Assembly (NCBI GenBank): GCA_958295975.1
Contig: OY282446.1
Span: 1,899,289-1,963,288, forward strand
Direction: 5' to 3'
Source: Tepidiformaceae bacterium
Lineage (GTDB): Bacteria; Chloroflexota; Dehalococcoidia; Tepidiformales; Tepidiformaceae
DNA: 64,000 nt
Under the pieces are notes generated by a model that saw only the letters and a program-made list of their open reading frames with translations, ran no database searches and had not been told where the DNA came from. Positions 27,319-36,120 of the stretch are shown here, one piece after another; position 1 is the stretch's first letter; every line of letters begins with the position of its first letter. The translations under genes were made by a program, and so were the position numbers.

Positions 27319-29009
27319 TCGAGCGGCTCGCCGTCGCCGATTTCGCCGTGGCGCGCGAGCTCTCCCTCGCGCCCGGCCCGGGCCTGAACGTGATCACGGG
27401 CGAGACGGGCGCGGGCAAGTCCCTCGTCGTCGATGCGCTCGACTTCCTCTTCGGCGGGCGGCACGGGCGCGACGTGGTGGCCGCGGGCGCGGAGCGCGCC
27501 CTCGTGCGCGCGGAGGTGCGCGCGGGCGGCGAGCGGCTGACCGTGGAGCGCACGGTGCGCCGCTCGGGACGCACGGCGGGCCGCATCGACGGCGAACCCG
27601 CGTCCGTCGAGCGGCTGCGGGAGCTCGGCGCGCGCGTCGTCGACATCCACGGGCAGGCCGAACAGCTCACGCTGCTGCGCCCGCCGGTGCAGCTGGCCGC
27701 GCTCGACGCCTTCGCCGGGCTGGACGAGCGCCGCGCGCGGCTGTCCGCCCGCGTCCGCGAGCTGCGCGCGGCGCGGCGCGAGCTGGAGGCCGTCAGCGTC
27801 GATTCGCGCGAGCGCGAGCGGCTGCTCGACCAGCTGCGCCACGAGGCCGCGGAGATCGAGGACGCCGCCCTCGCGCCCGACGAGGACGAGGCCCTGCGCG
27901 ACGAGCGCAGCCGTCTGGCCAGCGCCGGGCGGTTGCTGGAGGCCTCGGCGGCGGCGCTGGAGGCGCTTGATGCGCCGCCCCTCGGCGAGGCCGCCGCCGC
28001 CCTGCGGGAGATCGGCGAACGCGATCCGTCCGCCGCCGAGCTGGCCGCGCAGGGCGCGCTGCTCGAAGCCACCGCCGCCGACCTCGCCCGTTCCCTGCGC
28101 GCCTACCGCGAGACGGTCGCGGACGACCCCGCGCGGCTGGCGGCCATCGCCGAGCGGCTCGACCTGATCGCGCGCCTGCGCCGCAAGTACGGCGAACGCG
28201 TGGCCGACATCCTCGCCCACGGCGCGCGGGCGCGGCGGCGGCTGGAGGGGCTGGAAACGGCGGGCGCCTCGCTGGAGGCGCTGCGCGAGCGCGCGGATCG
28301 CCTGGCGGAAACGGCGGCGGCGGAGGCCGTCGCGCTCTCGCTGGACCGGCGCGAAGCCGCCGCGCGGCTCATCGCGGCGGTCGCCGCGGAGCTGGCGCGG
28401 CTGGAGATGGACGGCGCCTCGCTGGCGGCGGGCTTCGCCTGCGAGGAGGCTCCCGATGGCCTCGTCGCCGCCCTGCCCGACTACGAGGCGGTGACGCCCG
28501 ACGCGCCGCCCCGCGCGGACGGCGCCGAGCCCTGCCCGCGCGCCTTCACCGAATCGGGCCTCGACCGGCTGGAGCTGCTGGCCTCGTTCAACGCGGGCGC
28601 GCCGCCGCGGCCCCTCGCCAGCGTGGCCAGCGGCGGTGAGGCCTCGCGCTTCCTGCTCGCCCTCGCCGTCGTGCTGGGGGCCGCCGCCGGGCCGCGCCTC
28701 GTCGTGCTCGACGAAGTCGACGAGGGCGTGGGCGGACGCGCGGGCGCGGTCGTGGGGGAGGCGCTCCGCCGTCTCGCCGCCCGCCATCAGGTGCTGTGCG
28801 TCACGCATCTGCCCCAGGTGGCCGCCTTTGGCGAGCGCCACTTCGTGGTCGAGAAGCGCGACGACGGCGCGCGCGCCGCCAGCGGCGTCCGCGAGGCGCG
28901 CGGCGGGGAGCGGCTGGAGGAGATCGCGCTCATGCTCGGCGGGGCCACGCCCGCCAACCGCGCCGCCGCCGCCGCGCTGCTGGCGGCCGCGCGCGCGTCT
29001 CAGGAGTAG
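27315..29009 (+). CDS. recN: DNA repair protein RecN
   Basis: SMC-like ATPase for double-strand-break repair. 564 residues from GTG 27315 (GTGA overlap with nadK). Walker A GETGAGKS (residues 29-36), VVDIHGQAEQLTLL, a central coiled coil rich in Arg/Glu (about 150-370), signature SGGEASRFLLAL, Walker B RLVVLDEVDEGVGG and HQVLCVTHLPQVAAFG. Full length for the family. The 3' end overlaps the convergent oxidoreductase gene by 10 nt. Confidence 0.95.
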   Translation: MIERLAVADFAVARELSLAPGPGLNVITGETGAGKSLVVDALDFLFGGRHGRDVVAAGAERALVRAEVRAGGERLTVERTVRRSGRTAGRIDGEPASVERLRELGARVVDIHGQAEQLTLLRPPVQLAALDAFAGLDERRARLSARVRELRAARRELEAVSVDSRERERLLDQLRHEAAEIEDAALAPDEDEALRDERSRLASAGRLLEASAAALEALDAPPLGEAAAALREIGERDPSAAELAAQGALLEATAADLARSLRAYRETVADDPARLAAIAERLDLIARLRRKYGERVADILAHGARARRRLEGLETAGASLEALRERADRLAETAAAEAVALSLDRREAAARLIAAVAAELARLEMDGASLAAGFACEEAPDGLVAALPDYEAVTPDAPPRADGAEPCPRAFTESGLDRLELLASFNAGAPPRPLASVASGGEASRFLLALAVVLGAAAGPRLVVLDEVDEGVGGRAGAVVGEALRRLAARHQVLCVTHLPQVAAFGERHFVVEKRDDGARAASGVREARGGERLEEIALMLGGATPANRAAAAALLAAARASQE

Positions 29010-29593
29010 CGCTGCTCCCTCCAGGGGTCGCCGTACATGTGGTAGCCGTACATCTCCCAGAAGCCGGGGCGGTCCTCGGCGATGTACTGGATGCCGCCCA
29101 CCCATTTCGCGCTCTTCCAGAAGTAGAGGTGGGGCACGACGAGGCGCATGGGCCAGCCGTGCTCCTTCTCCAGCGGCTGGCCGTTGTGCGTGCGCGCGAA
29201 GAGCACGCCCTCCGCGAGCAGGTCGTCGATGGGCACGTTGGTGGTGTAGCCGCCGTAGCTGTGCACCATCGCCACCTTCGCCCCGGGCGTCGGGGCGATG
29301 GCCTCGTGCAGGGCGCGGTAGGGCACGCCCGTCCACTCGTTGTCGAACTTGCTCCACGTGGTCACGCAGTGGATGTCGCTGGTGTCCGCGGCCTCGCCGA
29401 GGGCGTTGAATTCGTCCCACGTGAAGGAGCGCTCCGCCTCCACCAGCCCCCACACGTGGAAGCGCCAGGCGTCCGTGTCCAGCCGCGGGATGCCGCCGTA
29501 GTGGAGCACCGGCCAGCCGCTGGTGAGGCGTTGGCCGGGCGGGAGCCGGAGCTTGCCGTCGGGCCGCGTTTCGCGCGTCGCGCTCTGGGTCAT
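29000..29593 (-). CDS. Sulfite oxidase-like molybdopterin-dependent oxidoreductase
   Basis: 197 residues forming only the oxidoreductase molybdopterin-binding domain. Cys76 in DIHCVTTWSKFDNEWTGV is the expected Mo ligand; GWPMRLVVPHLYFWKSAKWV is the family's substrate/cofactor loop. There is no dimerisation domain and no signal peptide, like many short cytoplasmic SUOX-family proteins. It pairs with mobA and the ModE-like regulator as evidence for molybdenum-cofactor use. Overlaps the recN 3' end. Confidence 0.87.
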   Translation of the reverse strand: MTQSATRETRPDGKLRLPPGQRLTSGWPVLHYGGIPRLDTDAWRFHVWGLVEAERSFTWDEFNALGEAADTSDIHCVTTWSKFDNEWTGVPYRALHEAIAPTPGAKVAMVHSYGGYTTNVPIDDLLAEGVLFARTHNGQPLEKEHGWPMRLVVPHLYFWKSAKWVGGIQYIAEDRPGFWEMYGYHMYGDPWREQRYS

Positions 29594-29626
29594 GCGTGCA
29601 CTCCGGAGAAGGGATCGCCCTCCAGC

Positions 29627-30829
29627 CTACGGGCGCGCGCGCCTTCGCGGCAAGGCCGCCGCCCGTTCGCGCGCGTCGCGGCGGCGCAGGACGGCGGCGG
29701 CCACGGCGGCCAGCGGCCCCGTCCGCTGCGCCTCGCGCGCGTAGCTCGATTCGCCCCGCTGCACGGCGAAGAGCGAGGACCAGAGGAAGGGCGTGCGTTC
29801 GGCGGCGAACAGCCAGGGGCCGGGCGCGCGCCGCAGGACGCCGTAGAACATGCAGGCGATGATGCGCGCCGCCGTCAGTTCCGGCTGGATTTCGGCCTCC
29901 ACGCTGGCCTGGTAGCGGCGCAGGTCGCCGTCGCCGCCGAGGGCGCGCAGGGCGGCGCGGGCGGCGAGCCTGCCGGAATGGATGGCGTAGGAGATGCCCT
30001 CCTCCGTGAACTCGTCGGCGAGCCCGGCGGCGTCGCCCGCGAGCGCCGTGCGTTCGCCCGCGATCGGCTCCCCGCCGCGGCGCAGGCGGATCTTGTGGCC
30101 CCGCGCGATGGCCGTCTCCGCGTCCGCCAGCCCCAGCCGCGCGCGGTAGCGCTCCACCAGCGCCTTCATGTCGCCCGCCCGCTCGCGCGGCAGCACGATG
30201 CCGATGGAGAGCCGCTCGGCCTTGGGGAAGAGCCAGGCGTAGCCGCGCGGCTCGTAGCCGAAGTCGATGAGCGCGGTGGCCTCGGCCACGCCGCGCGCGC
30301 GCGGGCGGCCCCGCAGCTCCACCTCCCACGCGGCGCATTCGGCGATGCCCGCCCCCAGCCCCGCCATGCGCCCCACGGGCGAGTGCGCGCCGTCGGCGCA
30401 GATGAGCGTCTCCGCCTCCGCCTCGAAGCCGTCCGCGCGGATGCGCACGCGCCCGTCGAGGTCGAGGCCGCGCACCTGCGTGCCCGTGCGCAGCTCCGCG
30501 CCCGCGCGTTCGGCGTGTTCGGCGAGCAGCGCGTCGAAGCGGTCGCGCATGACCATGCGCGCGAAGGGGCCGCGCGGCGAGCGTTTGGCGAAGGCCGCGC
30601 CGCCGCCCGCCGAGACCTCGATGCGCGAGACCGAGGCCTCCACCACGCCATCGATGGGGAAGGCCAGCATCCGCTCCGCGCGCAGGGGGATGCCGCCGCC
30701 GCAGGCCTTGTAGCGCGGCCAGGCGGCGCGTTCCACCACGAGCGTGCGCGCGCCCGCGGCGGCCAGCTCCCGCGCCGCCGTGCTCCCCGCCGGGCCAGCG
30801 CCCACCACGATCGCGTCGAACGCGCGCAT
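29627..30829 (-). CDS. Geranylgeranyl reductase-family flavoprotein
   Basis: 400 residues. N-terminal FAD motif AIVVGAGPAGSTAARELA (residues 6-23), CGGGIPLRAERML, LICADGAHSPVGR and a second FAD motif ALAGDAAGLADEFTEEGISYAIHSGRLA. Family members reduce prenyl chains (menaquinone side chain, lipids) or act on other isoprenoids. menA/menG elsewhere in the window make a quinone-side-chain role possible. A TAGAAT box at 30836-30841 lies 6 nt before the ATG. The tail RRRDARERAAALPRRRARP is basic. Confidence 0.85.
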   Translation of the reverse strand: MRAFDAIVVGAGPAGSTAARELAAAGARTLVVERAAWPRYKACGGGIPLRAERMLAFPIDGVVEASVSRIEVSAGGGAAFAKRSPRGPFARMVMRDRFDALLAEHAERAGAELRTGTQVRGLDLDGRVRIRADGFEAEAETLICADGAHSPVGRMAGLGAGIAECAAWEVELRGRPRARGVAEATALIDFGYEPRGYAWLFPKAERLSIGIVLPRERAGDMKALVERYRARLGLADAETAIARGHKIRLRRGGEPIAGERTALAGDAAGLADEFTEEGISYAIHSGRLAARAALRALGGDGDLRRYQASVEAEIQPELTAARIIACMFYGVLRRAPGPWLFAAERTPFLWSSLFAVQRGESSYAREAQRTGPLAAVAAAVLRRRDARERAAALPRRRARP

Positions 30830-30835
30830 GGCCCG

Positions 30836-30841
30836 ATTCTA
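30836..30841 (-). promoter_or_regulatory. -10 box TAGAAT, leaderless start
   Basis: Minus-strand TAGAAT, 6 nt before ATG 30829. Confidence 0.5.
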
Positions 30842-30891
30842 CGGGCGCGCGCGCCGATGGCCCGCCCTCTGCTATCATGGGGCGGCGAGGG

Positions 30892-30984
30892 ATGCCCGTG
30901 CCGCTCAAGTACTTCCTGCTCAACATCATCCCCGTGACCGCCATCGCGGCGTCGCTCGGCTGGATCATCGGCGACCTGGTCTAG
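30892..30984 (+). CDS. 30-residue membrane microprotein
   Basis: ATG 30892 encodes MPVPLKYFLLNIIPVTAIAA and a further 10 residues ending GWIIGDLV, a single hydrophobic helix. A GAGG Shine-Dalgarno sequence (30887-30890) and a TATCAT -10 box (30873-30878) precede it, and the next gene starts 2-17 nt after its stop. No homologue is recognised. The amino-acid pattern is coherent for a one-pass membrane peptide, but coding status is not proven. Confidence 0.5.
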   Translation: MPVPLKYFLLNIIPVTAIAASLGWIIGDLV

Positions 30985-31001
30985 CCGTGAGCGCCATCGG
31001 G

Positions 31002-31193
31002 ATGAGCGCCAGCCACCTGCGCGTGGCCGTGCTCAAGGCGAACAGCGCGGATGCGCTCCAGCGCGCCGCCGACGAGTGGCTCGACGCCAACGTCGCCGTC
31101 GAGGTGGTCTCCATGCAGCTGGCGTCGGCGGACGGTGAGCGCCTCCACCTGCTCATCGTCTACAAGGGCGAGCGGCGGGTGCGGCGCGCGTGA
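31002..31193 (+). CDS. Small protein of unknown function, alpha/beta fold
   Basis: 63 residues from ATG 31002 (or 68 from GTG 30987): a strand-helix-strand-strand pattern (LRVAVLKANSADALQRAADEWL, then VEVVSMQLASADGERLHLLIVY). The layout resembles Cse60-like small sporulation proteins, but similarity is only structural guesswork. Its TGA overlaps the cupin GTG start (GTGA), and it follows the 30-residue microprotein, suggesting one three-gene transcript. Confidence 0.6.
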   Translation: MSASHLRVAVLKANSADALQRAADEWLDANVAVEVVSMQLASADGERLHLLIVYKGERRVRRA

Positions 31194-31540
31194 GCCGTCT
31201 CGTCCGCACGCGCAAGGACGCCGCCGGCAAGGCCGTCATCGCCGAGGACCGCGAGCTCCCGCCGGACCGCGCCCGCCAGTTCGACGTGCCCGCGGGCATG
31301 GGCGGGCGCTGGCTGGTCGTCGAATTCGCGCCCGGCCAGTCCACCGGCTGGCACGCCGTCCACTGCGACGTCTACGTCTACGTGGCGAAGGGCAGCCTCG
31401 AGTTCGCGCTCGACGGCGGCGAATGCGTGACCGTGCGCGAGGGCGACCTCGTCATCGAGGGCGACGACACGCTCCATTCCTGGACGAACGCGGGCGACGG
31501 CCCCGCCATCGTCTCCGCCGTCGAGATCGACCTGCCGTAG
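31190..31540 (+). CDS. Cupin-domain protein
   Basis: 116 residues, GTG start at 31190. Single cupin barrel: motif 1 GQSTGWHAVHCDVYVYVAKGSLEF and motif 2 EGDLVIEGDDTLHSWTNAGD. The metal-binding His/Glu pattern is degenerate (H-x-x-x-C-D rather than H-x-H), so enzymatic activity is uncertain. Last gene of the small cluster. Confidence 0.75.
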   Translation: MSRLVRTRKDAAGKAVIAEDRELPPDRARQFDVPAGMGGRWLVVEFAPGQSTGWHAVHCDVYVYVAKGSLEFALDGGECVTVREGDLVIEGDDTLHSWTNAGDGPAIVSAVEIDLP

Positions 31541-31549
31541 GGCGGGGAT

Positions 31550-31987
31550 TCAGTCCGCGGGCGCGCGCGAGAGCAGCTCGATGGTGTTGCCGTCGGGGTC
31601 CCAGCCGTAGACCACGCGGATGCCGCCCGCGTAGTCGAGCACGGGCGACTTGAACTCCATGCCCGCCGCCTTCAGGCGCGCGTACTCCTCGTCGGCGGAG
31701 TCCACGCTCAGGCAGAGGTGGAAGCCGCCCACGTCGGAGGTTCGCAGGGGATTGCGCGCGTAGCCCGCGGGCGCGTGGTACTGGATGACCTCCAGCGCGT
31801 AGTCGCCGAGCGCGAGCACCGCCGCCGTGATGTCCGCGCCGGGGATGGCCTGCAGCGTCTCGATGAACTCGTCGGCGAGGTGCAACCGCGTGCCCGTGTC
31901 CTCGAAGCCGAGCAGCGCGTAGAAGGCGACGGCGCGGTCGAGGTCGCGCACCGTAATCGACGTATGCCCCACGCCGCGAATGGCCAT
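31550..31987 (-). CDS. VOC (glyoxalase/dioxygenase) family protein
   Basis: 145 residues with two beta-alpha-beta-beta-beta modules: GVGHTSITVRDLDRAVAFYALLGFE and GFHLCLSVDSADEEYARLKAAG, ending VVYGWDPDGNTIELLSR. His8 and the C-terminal Glu are candidate metal ligands. Specific chemistry unknown. It lies 9 nt downstream of an AttH-like gene and may be co-transcribed. Confidence 0.8.
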   Translation of the reverse strand: MAIRGVGHTSITVRDLDRAVAFYALLGFEDTGTRLHLADEFIETLQAIPGADITAAVLALGDYALEVIQYHAPAGYARNPLRTSDVGGFHLCLSVDSADEEYARLKAAGMEFKSPVLDYAGGIRVVYGWDPDGNTIELLSRAPAD

Positions 31988-31996
31988 GTTCCGCGC

Positions 31997-33175
31997 CTAG
32001 CCCGGGAAGCCCCACTGGGGGAGGGGCGGGGCGCCGCTCATCTCCATGTGGCCGATGCCCTCGCGGTCGCCGAAGCGGCAGCGCACGGCGTGCTCGCCGT
32101 CCCACAGCTGGGGCGCGAAGGCCTTGTAGCCGGAGAAGTCGGCCAGGTCGTACTTGTCGTGCTCCTCGTGCCAGTCGCCCTGCCAGCCGCCGAGGAAGCG
32201 GGGCTGGCCGTAGCCCTCGCCGCGGATGTGGCGCGTGGCGTTGGGCGCGAGGATCTCAAACTCCAGCGGATAGGCCTCGCCGAACTCGTCGATGAGGGTG
32301 ATGCGCGCGCCCTGGAACTTGGTCGTGCCCGGCTGCGTCTCGATGTCGATGTCGTCGAAGTCGACGATGCGGATCTCCTTGCGGAGGTCGTCGATGGGCC
32401 AGGTGACGGCGCCGTCGAAGTGGCCGCCGCGGTTGTCGGCGAGGGTGCCGCCGAGGCGGGGCTTGTCCATGAACTCGTCCATCCACCACCAGAAGCCGAT
32501 GTCCTCGAACTGGATGTGGCTGTGCCAGTGGATGCGCCCGCCGCCGCGCGGGGAGACGCCCGTGCCGCCGGGCATGGGGCCCACCCAGCCGTGCCAGCGC
32601 TCGCCGCCGAGGCTGGCCCAGCAGCGGTCGCGCTGGCCCCAGGTGTTCTCGTGGTTCACCTCGTAGGTCTGGCCGTCCACGCGCAGCTCGCCCCGCCAGC
32701 GGCCCATGATCTCGAAGTAGGGCAGCAGGCCGGGCAGGCTGGGGGAACCGGCGAAGGCGATGGGCGTGCGCGTCTGCACGGGCTGCAGGAAGGTGTCGAG
32801 CGTGAGGTCGTAGCTGATGCCCCAGGGGTTGTCCGCCGCCAGCGTGAAGCGCGCCTCGCGCAGCGGCTCGACCACCTCCATGGCCGCCGGTCCCACGCGC
32901 AGGTTCGTGCGCGTCGAGCGGTAGCCGTCCCGCTGGATCGAGCGCGAATAGCGCAGGTTGTACTGCGTATCGCCGTGCACGATGATCTGGCCGTTCTCGA
33001 TGATCCCGCTGTTGGGCCAGACCGGCCAGTTGGCCCCCACGATCCAGCGCCCCTCCACGTCCATGCACTGGAACCAGTGCTGGTCCACGAAGCGCGGGTC
33101 CGTATCGCGGGTGGCGTCCACGGGCGCGGGCGTCTGGTGGTAGAAATGCTCGTCGAGCTCGGTCAGCGCCGTCAT
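31997..33175 (-). CDS. AttH/CrtC-like (lipocalin-type) protein, paralogue A
   Basis: 392 residues, beta-rich with many Trp/His. The motif EVNHENTWGQRDRCWASLGG and GRIHWHSHIQFEDIGFWWWMDEF suggest the two-lipocalin fold of AttH and hydroxyneurosporene synthase (CrtC), but catalytic assignment is not possible. No signal peptide is seen. The upstream gene at 33189-34307 is a diverged paralogue, 13 nt away. Placed between a VOC gene and beta-oxidation-type genes; a hydratase role on a lipid or terpenoid is conceivable. Confidence 0.6.
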   Translation of the reverse strand: MTALTELDEHFYHQTPAPVDATRDTDPRFVDQHWFQCMDVEGRWIVGANWPVWPNSGIIENGQIIVHGDTQYNLRYSRSIQRDGYRSTRTNLRVGPAAMEVVEPLREARFTLAADNPWGISYDLTLDTFLQPVQTRTPIAFAGSPSLPGLLPYFEIMGRWRGELRVDGQTYEVNHENTWGQRDRCWASLGGERWHGWVGPMPGGTGVSPRGGGRIHWHSHIQFEDIGFWWWMDEFMDKPRLGGTLADNRGGHFDGAVTWPIDDLRKEIRIVDFDDIDIETQPGTTKFQGARITLIDEFGEAYPLEFEILAPNATRHIRGEGYGQPRFLGGWQGDWHEEHDKYDLADFSGYKAFAPQLWDGEHAVRCRFGDREGIGHMEMSGAPPLPQWGFPG

Positions 33176-33188
33176 CGGTTTCCTCCCG

Positions 33189-34307
33189 CTAGCTGCCCAG
33201 GCGGATCACGCCGTGGGTGTTGAGCGCGCCGCCGCCCGCCACGACCTCGCAGAAATGCTCGATCGCGAAGGGGTTGATGTGGCCGGAATCGTTGTCCAGC
33301 AGGCGCGCGACCGTGGACCCGTCCGCGAGGTCGTGCGTCTCCGTCTGGGCCACGCCGTCCTTGTACTCCATGTGGCGGAAGTCGGGGTGGCCGTAGCCCA
33401 GCCCCTTCGCGTAGAGGGTGGTGAGCGGCTTGAGCGTGACGCCGTGCATGCCGCCGTCCCAGTCGCGGAAGGCGAGTTCGCCGCTCCGCAGGCGCTTGCC
33501 GTCGCTCTCGAAGCGCAGGTCGCATTCGGTCAGCTCGACGAAGCGCACGCCCTCGCCCTCGCCGTGGCGGGGGCCGGTGCAGCCGTCGAAGCGCGTGCGC
33601 CCGGTGTCGTCGCCGAGCCCGCCGGTGGCGGCGGGATGGCCGCCCTCCGGCGCGATGCGCCAGAGCCAGCCGGAGAGCGCGTCGGTGTGCACGGCCATCC
33701 ACAGCGAGTGCCGCCCGATGGAGCTCGGCGGGCGGCCCAGCACGGGGACCTGGCCGAAGACGGGGCGCACGCCCCAGGAGCGTTCGCGCGCGCCCACGCC
33801 CCCCTCCAGCGCGAGGGTCTCGCCCTCCACCACGACCGTGCCGCTGGCCGTGCCCGTCTGCGCGTAGTGGTAGAGGTCCCAGATCAGCTGGCGTCCGTCG
33901 CGCCTGTGCCGCACCGGTCCCGCCACCTCCATCGGCTGCGTGGGGGAAACGAACTCGAGGTCGAAGCTGATCGGCTGGCCCTCGGCGGGGGCCAGCGCGA
34001 AGCGCCAGCGGCGGAAGGGATCGACGATGTCCGCGCGGATGCCGCCCACCTGGCGGCGGTCGCGGTCGCCGTCCACGCGCCGCCCGAAGCGCACGTCGTA
34101 CTGCCTGCCGCCGTGCACGATGCTGACGGCGGCGTCCATGGTGGCGGTGGCGGGGTAGACGCCCAGATGGCCCGCCACGCTGAGCGAGCCGTCGGGCGCG
34201 CCCGCGTGGAACCAGAGCTCGTCGACCCAGCGCGCGTTGCGCCCCTCGACGCGCTCCATGTTCTCCACGATCTGGTGGATGGCGTAGTCGTCCAGCGCGG
34301 TGGCCAC
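33189..34307 (-). CDS. AttH/CrtC-like (lipocalin-type) protein, paralogue B
   Basis: 372 residues from GTG 34307, preceded by AAAGGGGG 8 nt upstream. It shares the layout of paralogue A: FVDQHW/WVDELWFHAG opening, an EGGVGARERSWGVRP segment matching HENTWGQRDRCW, then SLWMAVHTD and a C-terminal LKPLTTLYAKGLGYGHPDF. The His/Asn of the A motif are replaced (GVGARERSW), so active sites differ. Function unknown. Confidence 0.6.
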   Translation of the reverse strand: MATALDDYAIHQIVENMERVEGRNARWVDELWFHAGAPDGSLSVAGHLGVYPATATMDAAVSIVHGGRQYDVRFGRRVDGDRDRRQVGGIRADIVDPFRRWRFALAPAEGQPISFDLEFVSPTQPMEVAGPVRHRRDGRQLIWDLYHYAQTGTASGTVVVEGETLALEGGVGARERSWGVRPVFGQVPVLGRPPSSIGRHSLWMAVHTDALSGWLWRIAPEGGHPAATGGLGDDTGRTRFDGCTGPRHGEGEGVRFVELTECDLRFESDGKRLRSGELAFRDWDGGMHGVTLKPLTTLYAKGLGYGHPDFRHMEYKDGVAQTETHDLADGSTVARLLDNDSGHINPFAIEHFCEVVAGGGALNTHGVIRLGS

Positions 34308-34393
34308 GGCCGCCCCCTTTCGCCGCGGGTTCCGGCGCGCGACGCGCGCGGAACCGCGATCCCCGCGAGTCTAGCGCCGCGGCGGGCGCCTTG

Positions 34394-35167
34394 CTAGCGG
34401 CCCCGGAAGGCGGCGGCGCGGCGCTCCTGGAAGGCGGCCACGCCCTCCTTCGCGTCCTCCGTGTAGGCGAGGTCGTCGAAGAGGCGGTGTTCGAGCGCGA
34501 GCCCCTCGTCGAGCGGCAGCTCGACGCCCTCGATCATGGCCCGTTTGGCGGCGCGCAGGGCGAGCGGCCCGCGCGAGCAGAGCTTGCCCGCCAGCTGGCG
34601 GGCGGCGGCCTGCAGGCGGTCGGCGGGCACGACCTCGTTGACGAGCCCGGCGCGCAGGGCCTCGTCCGCGCCCAGCTGGTCGCCGGTGAGGGCGATGCGC
34701 GCGGCCATGGCCCAGGGCAGCTGGCGCGGCAGGCGCTGCGTGGCCCCCCAGCCCGGGATCAGCCCCAGGTTCACCTCGGGCGAGCCGAAGCGCGCGCCCT
34801 CGGCGGCGATGCGCAGGTCGCAGGCGAGCGCGATCTCGAGGCCGCCGCCGAGCGCGAGGCCGTTGACGGCGGCGATCAGCGGCTTCGTCACCGTCTGCCC
34901 GCGCATGATCGTGGGCGGCTCGTCGCAGGGGTTCCCGCGCGGGTCGTCGATCAGCGCCGGGATCGTCTCGCGCAGGTCCGCCCCGGCGCAGAAGGCGCGG
35001 TCCCCCGCGCCCGTGACGATGCCCACCCACACGTCGTCGTCGGCCTCCAGGCGGGCGCACGCCTCGGAGAATTCGCGCCACGTCTCCAGGTCGATGGAGT
35101 TGAGCGCCTGGGGGCGGTTGATGGTGATGGTGGCGATGTGATCGCCGGTCTCGTAAAGCAGGGCCAC
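34394..35167 (-). CDS. Enoyl-CoA hydratase/isomerase
   Basis: 257 residues. Crotonase fold with ITINRPQALNSIDLETW, the oxyanion-hole segment AFCAGADLRETIPAL, NGLALGGGLEIALACDLRI and FGSPEVNLGLIPGWGATQRLPR, with Glu positions suitable for hydratase chemistry. The GTG 35167 start has GGAGG about 6 nt upstream; the apparent longer frame is a shadow of the neighbours. It lies 17 nt after the 3-hydroxyacyl-CoA dehydrogenase gene, giving consecutive beta-oxidation steps. Confidence 0.9.
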   Translation of the reverse strand: MALLYETGDHIATITINRPQALNSIDLETWREFSEACARLEADDDVWVGIVTGAGDRAFCAGADLRETIPALIDDPRGNPCDEPPTIMRGQTVTKPLIAAVNGLALGGGLEIALACDLRIAAEGARFGSPEVNLGLIPGWGATQRLPRQLPWAMAARIALTGDQLGADEALRAGLVNEVVPADRLQAAARQLAGKLCSRGPLALRAAKRAMIEGVELPLDEGLALEHRLFDDLAYTEDAKEGVAAFQERRAAAFRGR

Positions 35168-35184
35168 GGCAGCCTCCGGATGGG

Positions 35185-36036
35185 TCAGTCGTATTCGAAG
35201 AAGCCGCGGCCGCTCTTGCGGCCCAGGTGGCCGAGCGAGACGAGCCGCCGCAGCATGGAGGGGGCCTTGAAGCGCGCCTCGCCGTACTCCTCGAACATGG
35301 CGTCGCTGATGTGGATCATCGTGTCCAGCCCGATGAGGTCGGCGGTGGCCAGCGGCCCCAGCGCGTGGTTGAGCCCCACCTTGCAGCCCTGGTCCACGTC
35401 CGCGGCGGTGGCGATGCCGCTCTCCACCATGCGGATGGCGTCGAAGATGAAGGGCACCAGCAGGCGGTTCACGATGAAGCCGGGCGAGTCCTTCACCCGC
35501 ACCGTGAGCCGGTCGATCGAATCGCAGAAGGCCATGATCTCGTCGATCGTTTCGGTGGACGTGCTCTCCGAGGAGATCACCTCCACCAGCGGCAGCACGG
35601 TGGGGGGGTTGAAGAAGTGGATGCCGATGGCCCGCTCGGGGCGCCCCGAGGAGGCCGCCATCTCGCTGAGGGAGAGCGAGGAGGTGTTGCTGGCGAGGAT
35701 GGCCTCCGGCTTGCAGACCGCCCCCAATTGCTCGAAGAGGCGCTTCTTCAGGGGCAGGTCCTCGACCACGGCCTCGATGACGAGGTCGCTGCGGGCGAAG
35801 CCGTCGAGCGTGGCCGCGCCGTCCAGGCGGGAGAGGGTGCGGTCGTGGCGCTCGCGGCTGAGGCGCCCGCGCTCCACCTCGCGCGCGAGCCGCCGCCGGA
35901 TGGTGGCGATGCCCCGCGCCAGCCGCTCCGGGTCCTCCTCGCTCACGCGCACGCGGTAGCCGTGGGCGGCGCACACCTGGGCGATGCCCGCGCCCATGAT
36001 GCCGCAGCCCACCACGCCCACGTCCCGAATCGTCAT
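35185..36036 (-). CDS. 3-hydroxybutyryl/3-hydroxyacyl-CoA dehydrogenase
   Basis: 283 residues, family length. Rossmann motif GVVGCGIMGAGIAQVCAAHG, the catalytic segment AIGIHFFNPPTVLPLVEVI (His), LASNTSSLSLSEM and GFIVNRLLVPFIFDAIRMVESG. Oxidises 3-hydroxyacyl-CoA with NAD. ATG 36036 is used. Precedes the enoyl-CoA hydratase gene. Confidence 0.92.
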   Translation of the reverse strand: MTIRDVGVVGCGIMGAGIAQVCAAHGYRVRVSEEDPERLARGIATIRRRLAREVERGRLSRERHDRTLSRLDGAATLDGFARSDLVIEAVVEDLPLKKRLFEQLGAVCKPEAILASNTSSLSLSEMAASSGRPERAIGIHFFNPPTVLPLVEVISSESTSTETIDEIMAFCDSIDRLTVRVKDSPGFIVNRLLVPFIFDAIRMVESGIATAADVDQGCKVGLNHALGPLATADLIGLDTMIHISDAMFEEYGEARFKAPSMLRRLVSLGHLGRKSGRGFFEYD

Positions 36037-36120
36037 CGTCGTTCCTTCTCCGTCGGGGCCGCGCCGGAGCGGCGCGCCGCGCCGCGCGCATTGTCGCACA
36101 CGCGCCGCGAACGCTCGCGC

